A stretch of DNA of 64,000 bases from Pelagimonas sp. Lineage in GTDB: Bacteria; Pseudomonadota; Alphaproteobacteria; Rhodobacterales; Rhodobacteraceae. Each line of letters starts with the position of its first letter. Position 1 is the first letter of the stretch. Location of the stretch: NCBI GenBank assembly GCA_025210265.1, contig JAOASD010000031.1:279254-343253 (forward strand), in the 5' to 3' direction. A program made the position numbers and the translations under genes. This document shows positions 44,201 through 52,886 of the stretch, one piece after another. The notes under the pieces are model-generated. The model ran no database searches and was not told the origin of the DNA. It saw only the letters and a list, made by a program, of their open reading frames with translations.

Positions 44201-45356
44201 CGGGCATGGTGCGGATACGCTGGATGGCGGTCAGGGCAATGACGTTCTGGACGGGTCCATCAGCGCGCCGCTGACCCAGACCGACGATGTGGATGTGAAC
44301 ACCGAAAACGACCGCGACAGCCTGAATGGCGCGTTGGGCGATGACACGATCCGAGGGGGCGATGATGATGACACTCTGGTTGGTGGCTCTGGCAATGACC
44401 TGCTGGATGGCGGCATTGACGAAGACTCCCTGCTTGGTGGCGGTGACGACGACACGCTGATCGGTGGTCAGGGCGCGGATACGCTGGATGGCGGCGACGG
44501 GGATGACAGCATCTCTGGCGGGGCTGACCGCGATGTGATCCGTGTGACCGATGCTGCGGCTGGCACCGATGACACGGTGGATGGCGGCAGCGAGGGCGAT
44601 GATTACGACATCCTCGACCTTAGCGGTGTCGGCACCCAAGACGTGGACTGGCGTCTGGTGGACACCTCGCCCGACAGCAATGGCAATGGCATCGACGGCA
44701 CTGTCGAATTCCTGGACGGCGACGGCGCAGTCACCGGCACCATGGAGTTCTTTGAGATCGAAGAAATCGTGCCCTGCTTTACCCCCGGCACTCTGATCGC
44801 AACCCCGCAGGGCGAGCGTCTGGTCGAGGATCTGCAGGTCGGAGACCGCGTGATCACCCGCGACAACGGCATCCAGCAGATCAAGTGGATTGGCCGCAAG
44901 GATCTGACCGGCTTTGATCTGGCGCGCAAACCGCATTTCAAACCGATCCTGATCCAGAAGGGCGCGCTGGGTAACAACCTGCCCGAGCATGACCTGCTGG
45001 TCTCTCCGAACCACCGCGTACTGGTGGCCAATGACAAGACGGCGCTTTATTTCGAAGAGCGCGAAGTCCTGGTCGCAGCCAAGCATCTGGTGGGTCAGGA
45101 TGGCGTGGATGAGGTCGAAAGCCTGGGCGTCAGCTATATCCACGTGATGTTTGAGCAGCACGAGGTGATCCTGTCGAACGGCGCTTGGACCGAGAGCTTC
45201 CAGCCCGGTGATTACACGCTGAAAGGCATTGGTGCGGCGCAGCGCGAAGAGATCTTTGAGCTCTTCCCCGAGCTGGAGCAGACCGAGGGTCTGGAAGCCT
45301 ATGGCGCCGCGCGCCGGTCGCTGAAGAAACACGAGGCGCAGCTGCTGGTCAGCTGA
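41298..45356 (+). CDS. Giant RTX adhesin-like protein with Ig-like repeats and C-terminal Hint domain
   Basis: 1352 residues behind GGAAGAGGG. Order: N-terminal domain (1-210); tandem cadherin/Big_9-type Ig repeats (about 215-790) with PVA-x-DD...T-x-EDT or EEGTPV starts and DGTVTYTPD...FTG-x-DT ends; RTX repeats (about 820-1095); and a Hint domain (about 1158-1300) beginning CFTPGTLIATPQGERLVEDLQVGDRVITRDNG with LLVSPNHRVLV. The Hint N-terminal Cys can drive autocleavage in intein relatives; whether it does here is unknown. No signal peptide is seen, so type I secretion is likely. A 4.4-kb frame on the opposite strand is an artefact of the repeats. Confidence 0.85.
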   Translation: MADLFLNWGDLGPYGTNLNDGAAVSVDTGGVAVDISFSAQDDYATAFTFNADGYVGAEDPMSGNSYLKLYDDANNDGAPGTSTTVMDFRSTDTDTFTDQVQNVQFRINDIDFSALGGDLGEANVDGFEDIVTIIATDAEGNTVPVTMTPEGAVSVTGDTATGTTETVYTDADGSLLVEIAGPVQSIQIVYENGDNAQQGVTVSDVHFSTVDTGDDLPPVANDDAATTPEDTAVIVDVLANDSDPEGGALTVTGATVDTGTVTVNPDNTLTYTPPADYNGPATISYTIEDPAGNSATGEVAVTVEPVNDAPVAVDDTDTTEEGTPVTIDDPSDNDTDPDGDPLSVTGVGTPTNGTATLNPDGTVTYTPDPDFTGDDTIPYTVDDGNGGTDTGEIIVTVTPDGDPNTAPDAVDDASTTPMNTAVVIPVQVNDTDPEGDVLSTTTATDPANGSVAVNADGTITYTPDADFTGTDTFDYTISDGNGGSDTATVTVTVAAPGTPPVAFDDATTTEVGTPVTIDPALNDFDTEDPVEDLDITSLGTPTNGTAVINPDGTVTYTPDAGFTGTDTFTYEIEDTDGLGDQATVTVTVTDDGGNRAPEAVDDTATTEEGTPVTITDPSDNDTDPDGDPLTVTGVGTPTNGTATLNPDGTVTYTPDDGFTGEDTIPYTVDDGNGGTDTGEIVVTVTPDDGENTPPVAVDDTATTEEGTPVTIDDPSDNDTDADGDPLTVTGVGTPTNGTATLNPDGTVTYTPDDGFTGEDTIPYTVDDGNGGTDTGEIIVTVTPDTGPGRIDTDIFPVSPDLQALDPFNGLDQDPDPSDDLDSVDGTGGADSISTGDDADTINAGGGDDTVNPGIDNDLVDLGGGNDSLFDLQGADTITGGQGDDTIIAGTDTFSNYEGDDPTFPTLGFDSDPNTDDGRDSVQGNLGNDSIMTGDDDDTIDGGGDNDTLDGGIDDDLIMGGQGDDSLIGGHGADTLDGGQGNDVLDGSISAPLTQTDDVDVNTENDRDSLNGALGDDTIRGGDDDDTLVGGSGNDLLDGGIDEDSLLGGGDDDTLIGGQGADTLDGGDGDDSISGGADRDVIRVTDAAAGTDDTVDGGSEGDDYDILDLSGVGTQDVDWRLVDTSPDSNGNGIDGTVEFLDGDGAVTGTMEFFEIEEIVPCFTPGTLIATPQGERLVEDLQVGDRVITRDNGIQQIKWIGRKDLTGFDLARKPHFKPILIQKGALGNNLPEHDLLVSPNHRVLVANDKTALYFEEREVLVAAKHLVGQDGVDEVESLGVSYIHVMFEQHEVILSNGAWTESFQPGDYTLKGIGAAQREEIFELFPELEQTEGLEAYGAARRSLKKHEAQLLVS
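42232..43650 (+). repeat. Three near-identical Ig-like units inside the giant gene
   Basis: Units at about 42232-42490, 43093-43350 and 43384-43640 encode almost the same 90 residues (EEGTPVTI...DPSDNDTDPDGDPL, GVGTPTNGTATLNPDGTVTY, DDGNGGTDTGEI). Intervening units diverge. Such DNA-level identity points to recent duplication or gene conversion and can collapse in short-read assemblies. Confidence 0.8.
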
Positions 45357-45411
45357 GCCTGCGCATAAGAATATGCAGCACGGTCCGATCCTTAGGGGGC
45401 GGATCGGGAAT

Positions 45412-45441
45412 GGGGTGGCCCTGTAGGGCTGCCCCGTTTTT
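45412..45441 (+). terminator. Terminator of the RTX-Hint gene
   Basis: An 11-base arm (45412-45422) pairs with 45425-45435 with two mismatches, followed by GTTTTT. Confidence 0.65.
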
Positions 45442-45549
45442 GTTTTCTGCACCCGTCTGAAAAGGTTCCGGATCGCTGACGCGATCCGTTACGCCGGTGC
45501 GCTACGCGCCCCGGCGTGTTTGAGTATTTTACCCAAGAAGAAGCAGGGG

Positions 45550-46158
45550 TCAGGCGGGAATGGCTTGCGTTGCGCGCCAGGCCTCCCAGGCTTCGGGGGT
45601 GTCCAGATCTGTCAACGCGTGTTTGCCGGGCAGCGCGACGCGGCGCAGGCGGTGGGCATTGGCTTTGACGATGGGACGCGCGCCCTGATCGCCGCTAAGC
45701 GCCAGCATGGCGGCAAAGCAATCGGCGGGGAACAGGACCGGGTGGCCGGGGGTGCCATCGGCGCAGGTTGCCTGTTGCAGGGTGGGGCGCGGTTCGGCGC
45801 GAAAGGCGTTCATCACCTGCAGCATGTCCTTTGTCGTCAGATCGGGCATATCGGCAGGCAGGATCAATATGGCCTGCACGCCGCGCGGCAGCATGGCCGT
45901 TCCACGGCGCAGCGAAGCGGACATACCCAGATGCGCATCCGGCACGGCTGTGATCTGTACGGGCAGCCCTTGCAGCGCCGCGGCGCGCGGGTGGTCGTGA
46001 TCGGGCAGGGTGACGGTGACATGGGCGCGACTGTCCAGAGCACGCAGGGCCTGTCTGCGCAGCAGCGGCACACCGTCCACCTCTTGCAGCAGCTTGTCTT
46101 GGCCCTTCATCCGCGAGCTGAGGCCTGCGGCGGGAATCAGGATGGCGATGTCTTGCAT
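45550..46158 (-). CDS. MocA-like nucleotidyltransferase (molybdenum cofactor cytidylyl/guanylyltransferase type)
   Basis: 202 residues of the NTP_transferase_3 family. The nucleotide loop ILIPAAGLSSRMKGQDKLLQEVDGVPLLRR (5-34) and the metal-binding ILPADMPDLTTKDM are clear, followed by GTPGHPVLFPADCF and a DLDTPEAW end. MocA-type enzymes add CMP to the molybdenum cofactor for xanthine dehydrogenase-type enzymes. No such oxidase gene is adjacent here, so the acceptor is inferred from the family only. Confidence 0.85.
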   Translation of the reverse strand: MQDIAILIPAAGLSSRMKGQDKLLQEVDGVPLLRRQALRALDSRAHVTVTLPDHDHPRAAALQGLPVQITAVPDAHLGMSASLRRGTAMLPRGVQAILILPADMPDLTTKDMLQVMNAFRAEPRPTLQQATCADGTPGHPVLFPADCFAAMLALSGDQGARPIVKANAHRLRRVALPGKHALTDLDTPEAWEAWRATQAIPA

Positions 46159-46276
46159 AGGCTGTGTATAGCAGCCCCTGCGACATTTTTGCAGATTTTC
46201 TTGTCGGCGCTTTGTGACGTCCTGAAACGGTTTGTGTCAGGACAGGAGGTGTGACCTTATTTCTGCGCCGCCGCGC

Positions 46277-48685
46277 TCAGCCGCGCATCTGGCTGTGATC
46301 GGCGTCAAACAGCGGCGTGTCGATCAGTGTTGCGTTGCACATCTGACCAAGGATTTCGATCTGTGCCTGCAGGCCAGGCGCGGCCTGGCTGCGTGGGATC
46401 AGCGCCATGGCGATGGATGTCCGGGCATGATGCGAATAGCCCCCCGAGGTGCAGAACCCCTGCACCTGTCCATCAATCCAGACCGGTTCATAGGCGTTCA
46501 CATCTGTATCTGTGGCGTCGACTTTAAAGGCGACAAGGGTGCGATCCGGCGGTGTTTCCCGTTCGGCCTCGGCGGCGCGTCTGCCAATGAAATCAGTATC
46601 TTTTGAGAAGGAAATAAACCGATCAAGCCCGGTTTCCGCACAGGTGTAGTCGGGCGAGAACTCGCGCCCCCAGCTGCCAAAGAACTTGTCCAGACGCAGG
46701 CTCATCATGGCGCGCATCCCAAAGGGGCGCATATTATGCGGCTGACCGGCCTCCCACAGGGTTTTCCAGAGCTGGCGCTGCGCCATGGGATCGCAGTAGA
46801 TTTCATAGCCAAGGCCCCCGGTATAGCTGACGCGCTGCACGATGCAGTCGGTCATACCCACGCTCAGACGGCGCACATCCATAAAGCGCATGTCGCTGAT
46901 ATCGCTGCGGGTGCAGGCGGCCAGAACATCGCGGGCGCGTGGGCCTGCGATCTGGAATCCATTCAGTATATCACTGATATTTCCAATACTTACATTGTCT
47001 TCTTTATGTTGAAGGAACCAGCGCATGTGATAGGCCTGCGCGCCATAAGAGGCGGTCAGCTGGAACTCCCCCTCAGCCAGACAAGAGACCGTGAAATCTC
47101 CGATGATCCGGCCCGAAGGTGCCAGCATCGGGGTCAGGGACAGGCGGCCTGGTTTCGGGATGCGCCCTGCCATGATGCGATCCAGCCAACGACGCGCATC
47201 AGAGCCGGTGATGCGGTACTTTCCAAAGTTATGAACTTCATTGATTCCAACAGCTTCTCGGACGGTCTTCACCTCGCGTGCGGTGGCCCCCCAAGCGTTG
47301 GAGCGGCGGAAACTGGGGGTCTCAAACCGGGGTTCGTCACCAGTGGCAAAGTAGTTCGGCACCTCCAGCCCGTATTGCGCGCCCCAGACTGCGCCCATCT
47401 GGTCAAAGATGTCATACATCGGCGTGGTGCGGTTGGGCCGCGCGGCGGGAAGTTCCTCGTTCGGGTAGCTGACAGAGAAGCGTTTCTGATAGTTTTCAAT
47501 GACTTTCGGCAAGGTATAGCCGGGCGAAATCCAATCGCCAAAGCGCGCCACATCCATCGCTGCGGTGTCGCGTTCGCATTCGCCCTCGACCATCCACTGC
47601 GCCAGCATCAGGCCAACGCCGCCGCCCTGCGAAAAGCCCGCCATGACGCCACAGGCGCTCCAATAGCCGCGCAAACCGGGGATCGGCCCAACCAAGGGGT
47701 TGCCATCTGGCGCAAATGTGAACGGCCCGTGGATCACGGATTTCACCCCAGCGCGTTCCAGAATAGGGAATCTTTTGTAAGCAAAATCAATGCTGTCTTC
47801 GATCTTGTCAAAGTCATCTGGCAACAATTCATGGCCAAAATCCCAGGGCGTGCCATCTACGGCCCAGGGGCGGCAGGGCTGTTCATAGAAGCCGATGCAC
47901 AACCCTCGCCCTTCTTGCCGCAGATAGCTTTCGCCTGCGGGGTCCATCACATGGGGGTGCTCTTGGCCGCGTTCATAGATGTCGGGAATGTCATCGGTGA
48001 CTAGATACTGATGCTCCATCGGGTGCAGGGGCAGGTAGACGCCCGCCATCGCGCCGACTTCGCGCGCCCACAGACCCGCAGCATTGACCACATGTTCGGT
48101 GTGAATTGTGCCCTTGTCGGTCAGCACATCCCAGGTGCCATCTGGGCGCTGATTGCTCTGCAACACTTTGGTATGAGTGACAATTTCGGCACCGCCCATG
48201 CGCGCGGCCTTGGCATAGGCATGGGTTGTGCCGCTTGGGTCCAGATGCCCGTCCAGCGGATCATACAGCGCCCCGATGATCCCATCGGTATTCACAATCG
48301 GGGCGATTTTCTTTATTTCCTCGGGTGTTACGATCTCGGTCTCGAGCCCCATATACCGGTGCTTGGCCCGTTCAGCGAGCAGCATGTCAAACCGGTCCTG
48401 ATTGTCCGCCAGGGTGATCCCGCCCACATGATGCAGCCCGCAGGACATGCCTGTGATCTCTTCCAACTCTTTATACAGGCGGATCGTATAGCCCTGCAGC
48501 GCGGCCATATTGGTGTCGCCATTCAGCGTGTGAAAGCCGCCCGCCGCGTGCCAGGTGCTGCCCGAGGTCAATTCCGAGCGTTCCAGCAACATGACATCGG
48601 ACCAGCCGAGTTTGGTCAGGTGATAGGCGACCGAGGCCCCGACCACGCCGCCTCCGATGATGACAACGCGCGTTGTGCTTTTCAT
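46277..48685 (-). CDS. FAD-dependent oxidoreductase with GcvT domain (dimethylglycine/sarcosine dehydrogenase-like)
   Basis: 802 residues. The N-terminal DAO domain carries the dinucleotide motif RVVIIGGGVVGASVAYHLTKLG (6-27) and TSGSTWHAAGG, whose His is the covalent FAD site in dimethylglycine dehydrogenase. WSACGVMAGFSQGGGVGLMLAQWM ends it. The C-terminal half is a GcvT-type folate-binding fold (FGKYRITGSDARRWLDRIMAG, GGLGYEIYCDPMAQ, MSLRLDKFFGSWGREFSPDY). Such enzymes demethylate N-methylated amines and pass formaldehyde to tetrahydrofolate. A paralogue is encoded divergently 295 bases away. The exact substrate is unknown. Confidence 0.88.
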   Translation of the reverse strand: MKSTTRVVIIGGGVVGASVAYHLTKLGWSDVMLLERSELTSGSTWHAAGGFHTLNGDTNMAALQGYTIRLYKELEEITGMSCGLHHVGGITLADNQDRFDMLLAERAKHRYMGLETEIVTPEEIKKIAPIVNTDGIIGALYDPLDGHLDPSGTTHAYAKAARMGGAEIVTHTKVLQSNQRPDGTWDVLTDKGTIHTEHVVNAAGLWAREVGAMAGVYLPLHPMEHQYLVTDDIPDIYERGQEHPHVMDPAGESYLRQEGRGLCIGFYEQPCRPWAVDGTPWDFGHELLPDDFDKIEDSIDFAYKRFPILERAGVKSVIHGPFTFAPDGNPLVGPIPGLRGYWSACGVMAGFSQGGGVGLMLAQWMVEGECERDTAAMDVARFGDWISPGYTLPKVIENYQKRFSVSYPNEELPAARPNRTTPMYDIFDQMGAVWGAQYGLEVPNYFATGDEPRFETPSFRRSNAWGATAREVKTVREAVGINEVHNFGKYRITGSDARRWLDRIMAGRIPKPGRLSLTPMLAPSGRIIGDFTVSCLAEGEFQLTASYGAQAYHMRWFLQHKEDNVSIGNISDILNGFQIAGPRARDVLAACTRSDISDMRFMDVRRLSVGMTDCIVQRVSYTGGLGYEIYCDPMAQRQLWKTLWEAGQPHNMRPFGMRAMMSLRLDKFFGSWGREFSPDYTCAETGLDRFISFSKDTDFIGRRAAEAERETPPDRTLVAFKVDATDTDVNAYEPVWIDGQVQGFCTSGGYSHHARTSIAMALIPRSQAAPGLQAQIEILGQMCNATLIDTPLFDADHSQMRG

Positions 48686-48980
48686 GCGGGTTCCTCCGTT
48701 GGGCGGGCTGTCAGGCCCGTGTTCTGATGTCAGTATCTTTGCAGACTGGCCGGGGTCGTTTTTCCATCAGCGACATATTTTGTCGCAAATGAAGTGCAAG
48801 GGGGCGGTTTCCGTGCAGTGTGTGCGAGGCATGACCGTGCCTGCCATCGGCTTTGACGCCCTGCGAATGTGCCGACCTAGACCACAGCCTGTAAAACCCG
48901 CGACGAAAAATGTCGGCTTCAGGCAACATACCGACGTTTCTCAGGCGCAGTTTGCCCGAAACAGCAATGGGACTGATCAC

Positions 48981-51401
48981 ATGCGCACCAAGGCTCAGGC
49001 CGTCGTCATCGGGGGCGGCGTCATCGGCTGCTCCATCCTTTATCACCTGGCCAAGCTCGGCTGGAGCGATGTCGTCCTGCTAGAGCGGGACGAGCTGACC
49101 TCGGGCAGCACCTGGCACGCGGCGGCCAATATTCACGGGCTGCATGACAGCACCAATATCAGCCGCCTGCAGCATTACACGATGAACCTGTATAAGGATC
49201 TGGAGGCCGAAACCGGCCAAAGCTGTGGCGTGTTTCAGCCCGGTTCGCTCTATCTGGCGCAGACCGAAGCGCGCGCCCAACAGCTGCGCCTGCAAGAGGC
49301 CAAGGCCAAGCTATACGGCATGAATTTCCACGAAATCAGCCGCGACGAGGCAGAGCGTCTGCACCCGCTGGTGGATTTCGACGGCATTCGTTGCATCATG
49401 TATGAACCCGATGGCGGCAATGTGGACCCGTCGGGCGTGACCGCGGCCTATGCGGCGGGCGCGCGGGCGCGCGGCGCAGAAATCCATCGCTTTACCCCCG
49501 TGACCGCGACCGAACCGCGTCCGGGCGGCGGCTGGATTGTGCGCACCCCCAAGGGCGATATTGAAACCGATTGGGTGATCAACGCCGCGGGCCTCTGGGC
49601 GCGCGAAGTGGCGTCTTTGGCGGGGATCAAGCTGCCGCTGCAGCCGACCGAGCACCAGTATTTTGTCACTGAAACCATTGCGGAAATCAAAGGGTTGGAT
49701 CGCCGTCTGCCCTCGGTCGCCGATCGTGACGGCGAATATTATCTGCGTCAGGAAGGCCAGGGTCTTCTGATTGGTGCCTATGAGCGCGACGTGCGGCTGT
49801 GGGCCGAAAAGGGCACGCCCCTGGATTTTGCCCATGAGCTGTTCCCCGACGATCTGGAACGGATCGAAGACAACATGATGCGCGCCATCGACCGGGTGCC
49901 CTCGGTCGGAACCGCAGGCATCAAGCGCGTGATCAACGGCCCGATGATCTGGTCGCCGGATTCCAACGTGTTGATGGGGCCGGTGCCGGAACATCCGGGC
50001 TATTTCGCCTGCTGCGGTATCATTCCGGGCTTTTCGCAATCGGGCGGCATGGGGCTGATGGCGGCGCAATGGGTGATCGAGGGCGAAATGCAGTATGACA
50101 TGTTCCCCTGGGACGTGGCGCGCTATGGCGACTGGGCGGACGAGGCCTTCACCCGTGCGCGGGTGCGCGACCAATATGCTCACCGCTTTGCCATTCATTT
50201 CCCCGGTGAAGAACGCGCGGCAGGCCGCCCCATGCGGATGCGTCCGGCCTATCAGATGCAAAAGGACATGGGCGCAAAATTCGGCTTGAACTATGGCTGG
50301 GAACACCCTGCTTTCTTTGATGAAAACGTCGAAGACAGCGCCGGGTTCACGCGCCAGCCTTGGTGGGATGTGGTTGGCCGCGAAGCGCGCGCGCTGCGCG
50401 AGACTGGCGGCATCATCGACATTTCCAACTTTGCCAAATACCGGGTCAGCGGGCCGGGGGCCGAGGACTGGCTGAACGCGGTCTTTGCCAACAATATGCC
50501 GCGCGAAGTGGGCCGGTCCTGCCTGACACCGCTGATTTCAAAACGCGGCGGGATCGCAGGGGATGCCACTGTCACCCGCAGCGGCGTGGATGAATTTCAC
50601 ATCATCAGCAGCGGCATGGCGGAACGCTATCACAAACGGTTTTTTGATGCGATGCCGCTGCCTGAAGGCACGTCCTTTACGTCGCTGACCCAGGACATGT
50701 GCGGGTTCAACGTGGCGGGCCCGCGCTCGCGCGAGATGCTCCAGCGCATGACCAACACATCGCTGTCCAATGGCGATTTTGCTTTCATGCGCAGCAAGTG
50801 GATCCAGGTTTCCGGGGTCATGTGTCTGGCGCTCCGCGTGTCGTTCACTGGCGATCTTGGCTGGGAATTGCATTGCGCCACAGAAGATCAGGAAAAGCTT
50901 TACGCAGCGTTGATCGAAACCGGGAAAGAGTTCGGCATCGGCCCGGTCGGATCGCGGGCGCTGATGTCGCTGCGGCTGGAAAAGGGCTATGGCAGCTGGT
51001 CGCGCGAATATAGCCCGGAATATTGGCCGCAAGAGGCCGGGCTAGACCGTCTGTGCAAGATGGGCAAGGATTTCCTGAACAAGGACGCGCTGGCCAAGGT
51101 GCTGGACAATCCCGCGCGCGAGGTTCTGGTGACGCTGGCGGTGGATGAGGATGCCGTGACGGCCTCCAACGCCGATGCCAGCGGCGGCGAGCCGATTTTC
51201 CGCAATGGTGAGGGGATCGGGCGCGTGACCTCGGGCGCTTATGGCTATGGGGTCGGCATGTCGCTGGCGCTTGGCTATCTTAAGGCGGGCAGTGCCGCGC
51301 CGGGGGATGAGGTGCAGGTGATGATCCTGGGCCAGCCGCATAAGGCCACCATTCTGGCCGAGCCGCCCTTTGACCCCAAAGGCGACCGTCTGCGCGGCTA
51401 A
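48981..51401 (+). CDS. FAD-dependent oxidoreductase with GcvT domain, paralogue of the divergent gene
   Basis: 806 residues from MRTKAQAVVIGGGVIGCSILYHLAKLGWSDVVLLERDELTSGSTWHAAANIHG; the frame is open 108 codons further upstream but that part resembles nothing. The same FAD motif and TWH attachment site are present, with CCGIIPGFSQSGGMGLMAAQWVIEGEM closing the DAO domain and a GcvT half (FAKYRVSGPGAEDWLNAVFANNMPR, GDLGWELHCATEDQEKLYAALIETG, SLRLEKGYGSWSREYSPEY). The two proteins share layout and several blocks but differ clearly, so they are old paralogues with probably different methylated-amine substrates. Confidence 0.88.
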   Translation: MRTKAQAVVIGGGVIGCSILYHLAKLGWSDVVLLERDELTSGSTWHAAANIHGLHDSTNISRLQHYTMNLYKDLEAETGQSCGVFQPGSLYLAQTEARAQQLRLQEAKAKLYGMNFHEISRDEAERLHPLVDFDGIRCIMYEPDGGNVDPSGVTAAYAAGARARGAEIHRFTPVTATEPRPGGGWIVRTPKGDIETDWVINAAGLWAREVASLAGIKLPLQPTEHQYFVTETIAEIKGLDRRLPSVADRDGEYYLRQEGQGLLIGAYERDVRLWAEKGTPLDFAHELFPDDLERIEDNMMRAIDRVPSVGTAGIKRVINGPMIWSPDSNVLMGPVPEHPGYFACCGIIPGFSQSGGMGLMAAQWVIEGEMQYDMFPWDVARYGDWADEAFTRARVRDQYAHRFAIHFPGEERAAGRPMRMRPAYQMQKDMGAKFGLNYGWEHPAFFDENVEDSAGFTRQPWWDVVGREARALRETGGIIDISNFAKYRVSGPGAEDWLNAVFANNMPREVGRSCLTPLISKRGGIAGDATVTRSGVDEFHIISSGMAERYHKRFFDAMPLPEGTSFTSLTQDMCGFNVAGPRSREMLQRMTNTSLSNGDFAFMRSKWIQVSGVMCLALRVSFTGDLGWELHCATEDQEKLYAALIETGKEFGIGPVGSRALMSLRLEKGYGSWSREYSPEYWPQEAGLDRLCKMGKDFLNKDALAKVLDNPAREVLVTLAVDEDAVTASNADASGGEPIFRNGEGIGRVTSGAYGYGVGMSLALGYLKAGSAAPGDEVQVMILGQPHKATILAEPPFDPKGDRLRG

Positions 51402-51432
51402 GCCTTTGTAAGATAAGTTTTTGCACCAAAAG

Positions 51433-51466
51433 AACGCCCCGCCGGACCAGTCCCGCGGGGCGTTTT
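51433..51466. terminator. Bidirectional terminator
   Basis: AACGCCCCGC (51433-51442) pairs perfectly with GCGGGGCGTT (51455-51464), followed by TT; it separates two convergent genes. Confidence 0.8.
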
Positions 51467-51468
51467 CC

Positions 51469-52806
51469 TTACCCGTCGCCCAGTTGGATCCGCGGCAATG
51501 GGCGCAGTTTCAGCTGGGTGATGCGGTTGTTTTCGCGCCCTGTGACCTCGAACCGGAAGCCGTGGAAATTGAACACCTGTCCGACATTCGGGATCATCTG
51601 GGCCTCGTGGATCACCAGACCGGCCATTGTGTTGGCCTCTTCATCGGGCAGGGACCAATCCGTGGCGCGGTTGAAATCGCGGATCGTCATGGCACCTTCG
51701 ATCCAGTAATGGCCATCCTCGGCCATCTTGACCGCTTGATCGCCATGCGGGTCAAATTCATCGGTGATCTCGCCGACGATTTCCTCCAGAATGTCCTCCA
51801 GCGTGATCAACCCCTGAAGCGAGCCATATTCATCCACCACCAGCGCAAAATGCGTGCGGCGGTGCAGGAATTGACGCATCTGATCATCCAGCGAGGTCGT
51901 ATCAGGCACGAAATAGGGCTTCATAGCGACATCGGTCACTTTGAACCCGGCAAAGACCTCACGCGCGGTGGCCTCTTCGCTTTCGTCGAACATGCGGTAC
52001 ATGGCGCGGGTCAGATCCTTGGCATGGATCACGCCGATGATGTTTTCCGGGTCGTTCTGATAGACGGGCAGGCGGGTATGCGGGCTTTGCAGACATTGCT
52101 GCAGGATGTCCTGCGGGGCGCTGTCCGCGTCGATCATTTCGATACCAGAGCGGTGCAGCATGATTTCTTCGACTGTGCGTTCCGCCAGATCCAGCGCGCC
52201 CAGGATCCGGTCGCGGTCTTCCTTTTCCACCACGCCTTCGGAATGACCCAGCTGCAGCGCGCCGGCGATTTCCTCGCGCACGGCCAGAATATGGCTGTCC
52301 GGGTCGATCTGCACACCAAACACCCGCAGAACGGCCCGCACCAGCAGCCGCACGGCGCTGACCACCGGGGCAAACAGGCGCACGATCAACCCGATCGGCC
52401 CGGCCACGCGGGCGGCGGCGGTTTCGGGATTGGTGATGGCATAGGTTTTCGGCAGCACTTCGGCAAAGATCAGCACCAGCAGCGTCATGACCAGCGTCGC
52501 CAGCGCCACGCCGCTTTCGCCAAATACTCGGGTCAGCAGCGCCGTCGCCAGCGAGGTGGCTAGAATGTTCACCAGGTTATTGCCCAACAGGACCGAGCCG
52601 ATCAGGCGTTCGCTGTCCTCGGTGATCTCCAGCGCCTTTTGCGCGCCGCGATTGCCTTTGTCTGTGGCCGCGCGCAATTTCCCGCGCGAGGCGGCGGTCA
52701 GCGCGGTTTCCGAACCGGAGAAAAAGGCCGACATGGCCAGCAGCCCCAGGATTGACGCAGATGTGATCCAGAAGGCGGCGTCGAGCAGGCTGGTCTCGGC
52801 TTCCAT
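51469..52806 (-). CDS. CNNM/CorC-type transporter (DUF21-CBS-CorC_HlyC)
   Basis: 445 residues. Residues 10-190 form the DUF21 membrane domain (MSAFFSGSETALTAASRGKL; GNNLVNILATSLATALL; FAEVLPKTYAITNPE), then a pair of CBS domains (about 205-335: TRLPVYQNDPENIIGVIHAKDL; HFALVVDEYGSLQGLITLEDILEEIVGEI), and a C-terminal CorC_HlyC domain (YWIEGAMTIRDFNRATDWSLPDEEANTMAGLVIHEAQMIPNVGQ). The family is linked to magnesium/cobalt efflux. Old names call it haemolysin-related, which is misleading and unrelated to the RTX proteins here. Confidence 0.93.
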   Translation of the reverse strand: MEAETSLLDAAFWITSASILGLLAMSAFFSGSETALTAASRGKLRAATDKGNRGAQKALEITEDSERLIGSVLLGNNLVNILATSLATALLTRVFGESGVALATLVMTLLVLIFAEVLPKTYAITNPETAAARVAGPIGLIVRLFAPVVSAVRLLVRAVLRVFGVQIDPDSHILAVREEIAGALQLGHSEGVVEKEDRDRILGALDLAERTVEEIMLHRSGIEMIDADSAPQDILQQCLQSPHTRLPVYQNDPENIIGVIHAKDLTRAMYRMFDESEEATAREVFAGFKVTDVAMKPYFVPDTTSLDDQMRQFLHRRTHFALVVDEYGSLQGLITLEDILEEIVGEITDEFDPHGDQAVKMAEDGHYWIEGAMTIRDFNRATDWSLPDEEANTMAGLVIHEAQMIPNVGQVFNFHGFRFEVTGRENNRITQLKLRPLPRIQLGDG

Positions 52807-52886
52807 GGCGGGGGCTTTCCGATAAGAGTAATGGGTATGAATGGGTTATGGGGCCGGGATCGGCTGCAATCAAGGGGCAGGGCGCG

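Noticed and set aside
41022..45452. 1476-residue open frame on the minus strand opposite the RTX-Hint gene
   Set aside because: It is the mirror of repetitive GC-biased coding DNA: its product is a string of V-I-A-x-A-x-I-x-R-V repeats matching the complement of GGxGxD and TVTYTPD codons, without a ribosome site or recognisable domain. The plus-strand gene has clear domains.
48657..48980. 108-residue N-terminal extension of the plus-strand FAD/GcvT protein
   Set aside because: It begins inside the divergent gene and has no resemblance to the family, whose dinucleotide-binding motif should start near the N-terminus.
51469..52806. Haemolysin function for the HlyC/CorC-type gene in connection with RTX proteins
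   Set aside because: The DUF21-CBS-CorC_HlyC family is a transporter family; it is unrelated to the RTX acyltransferase HlyC.
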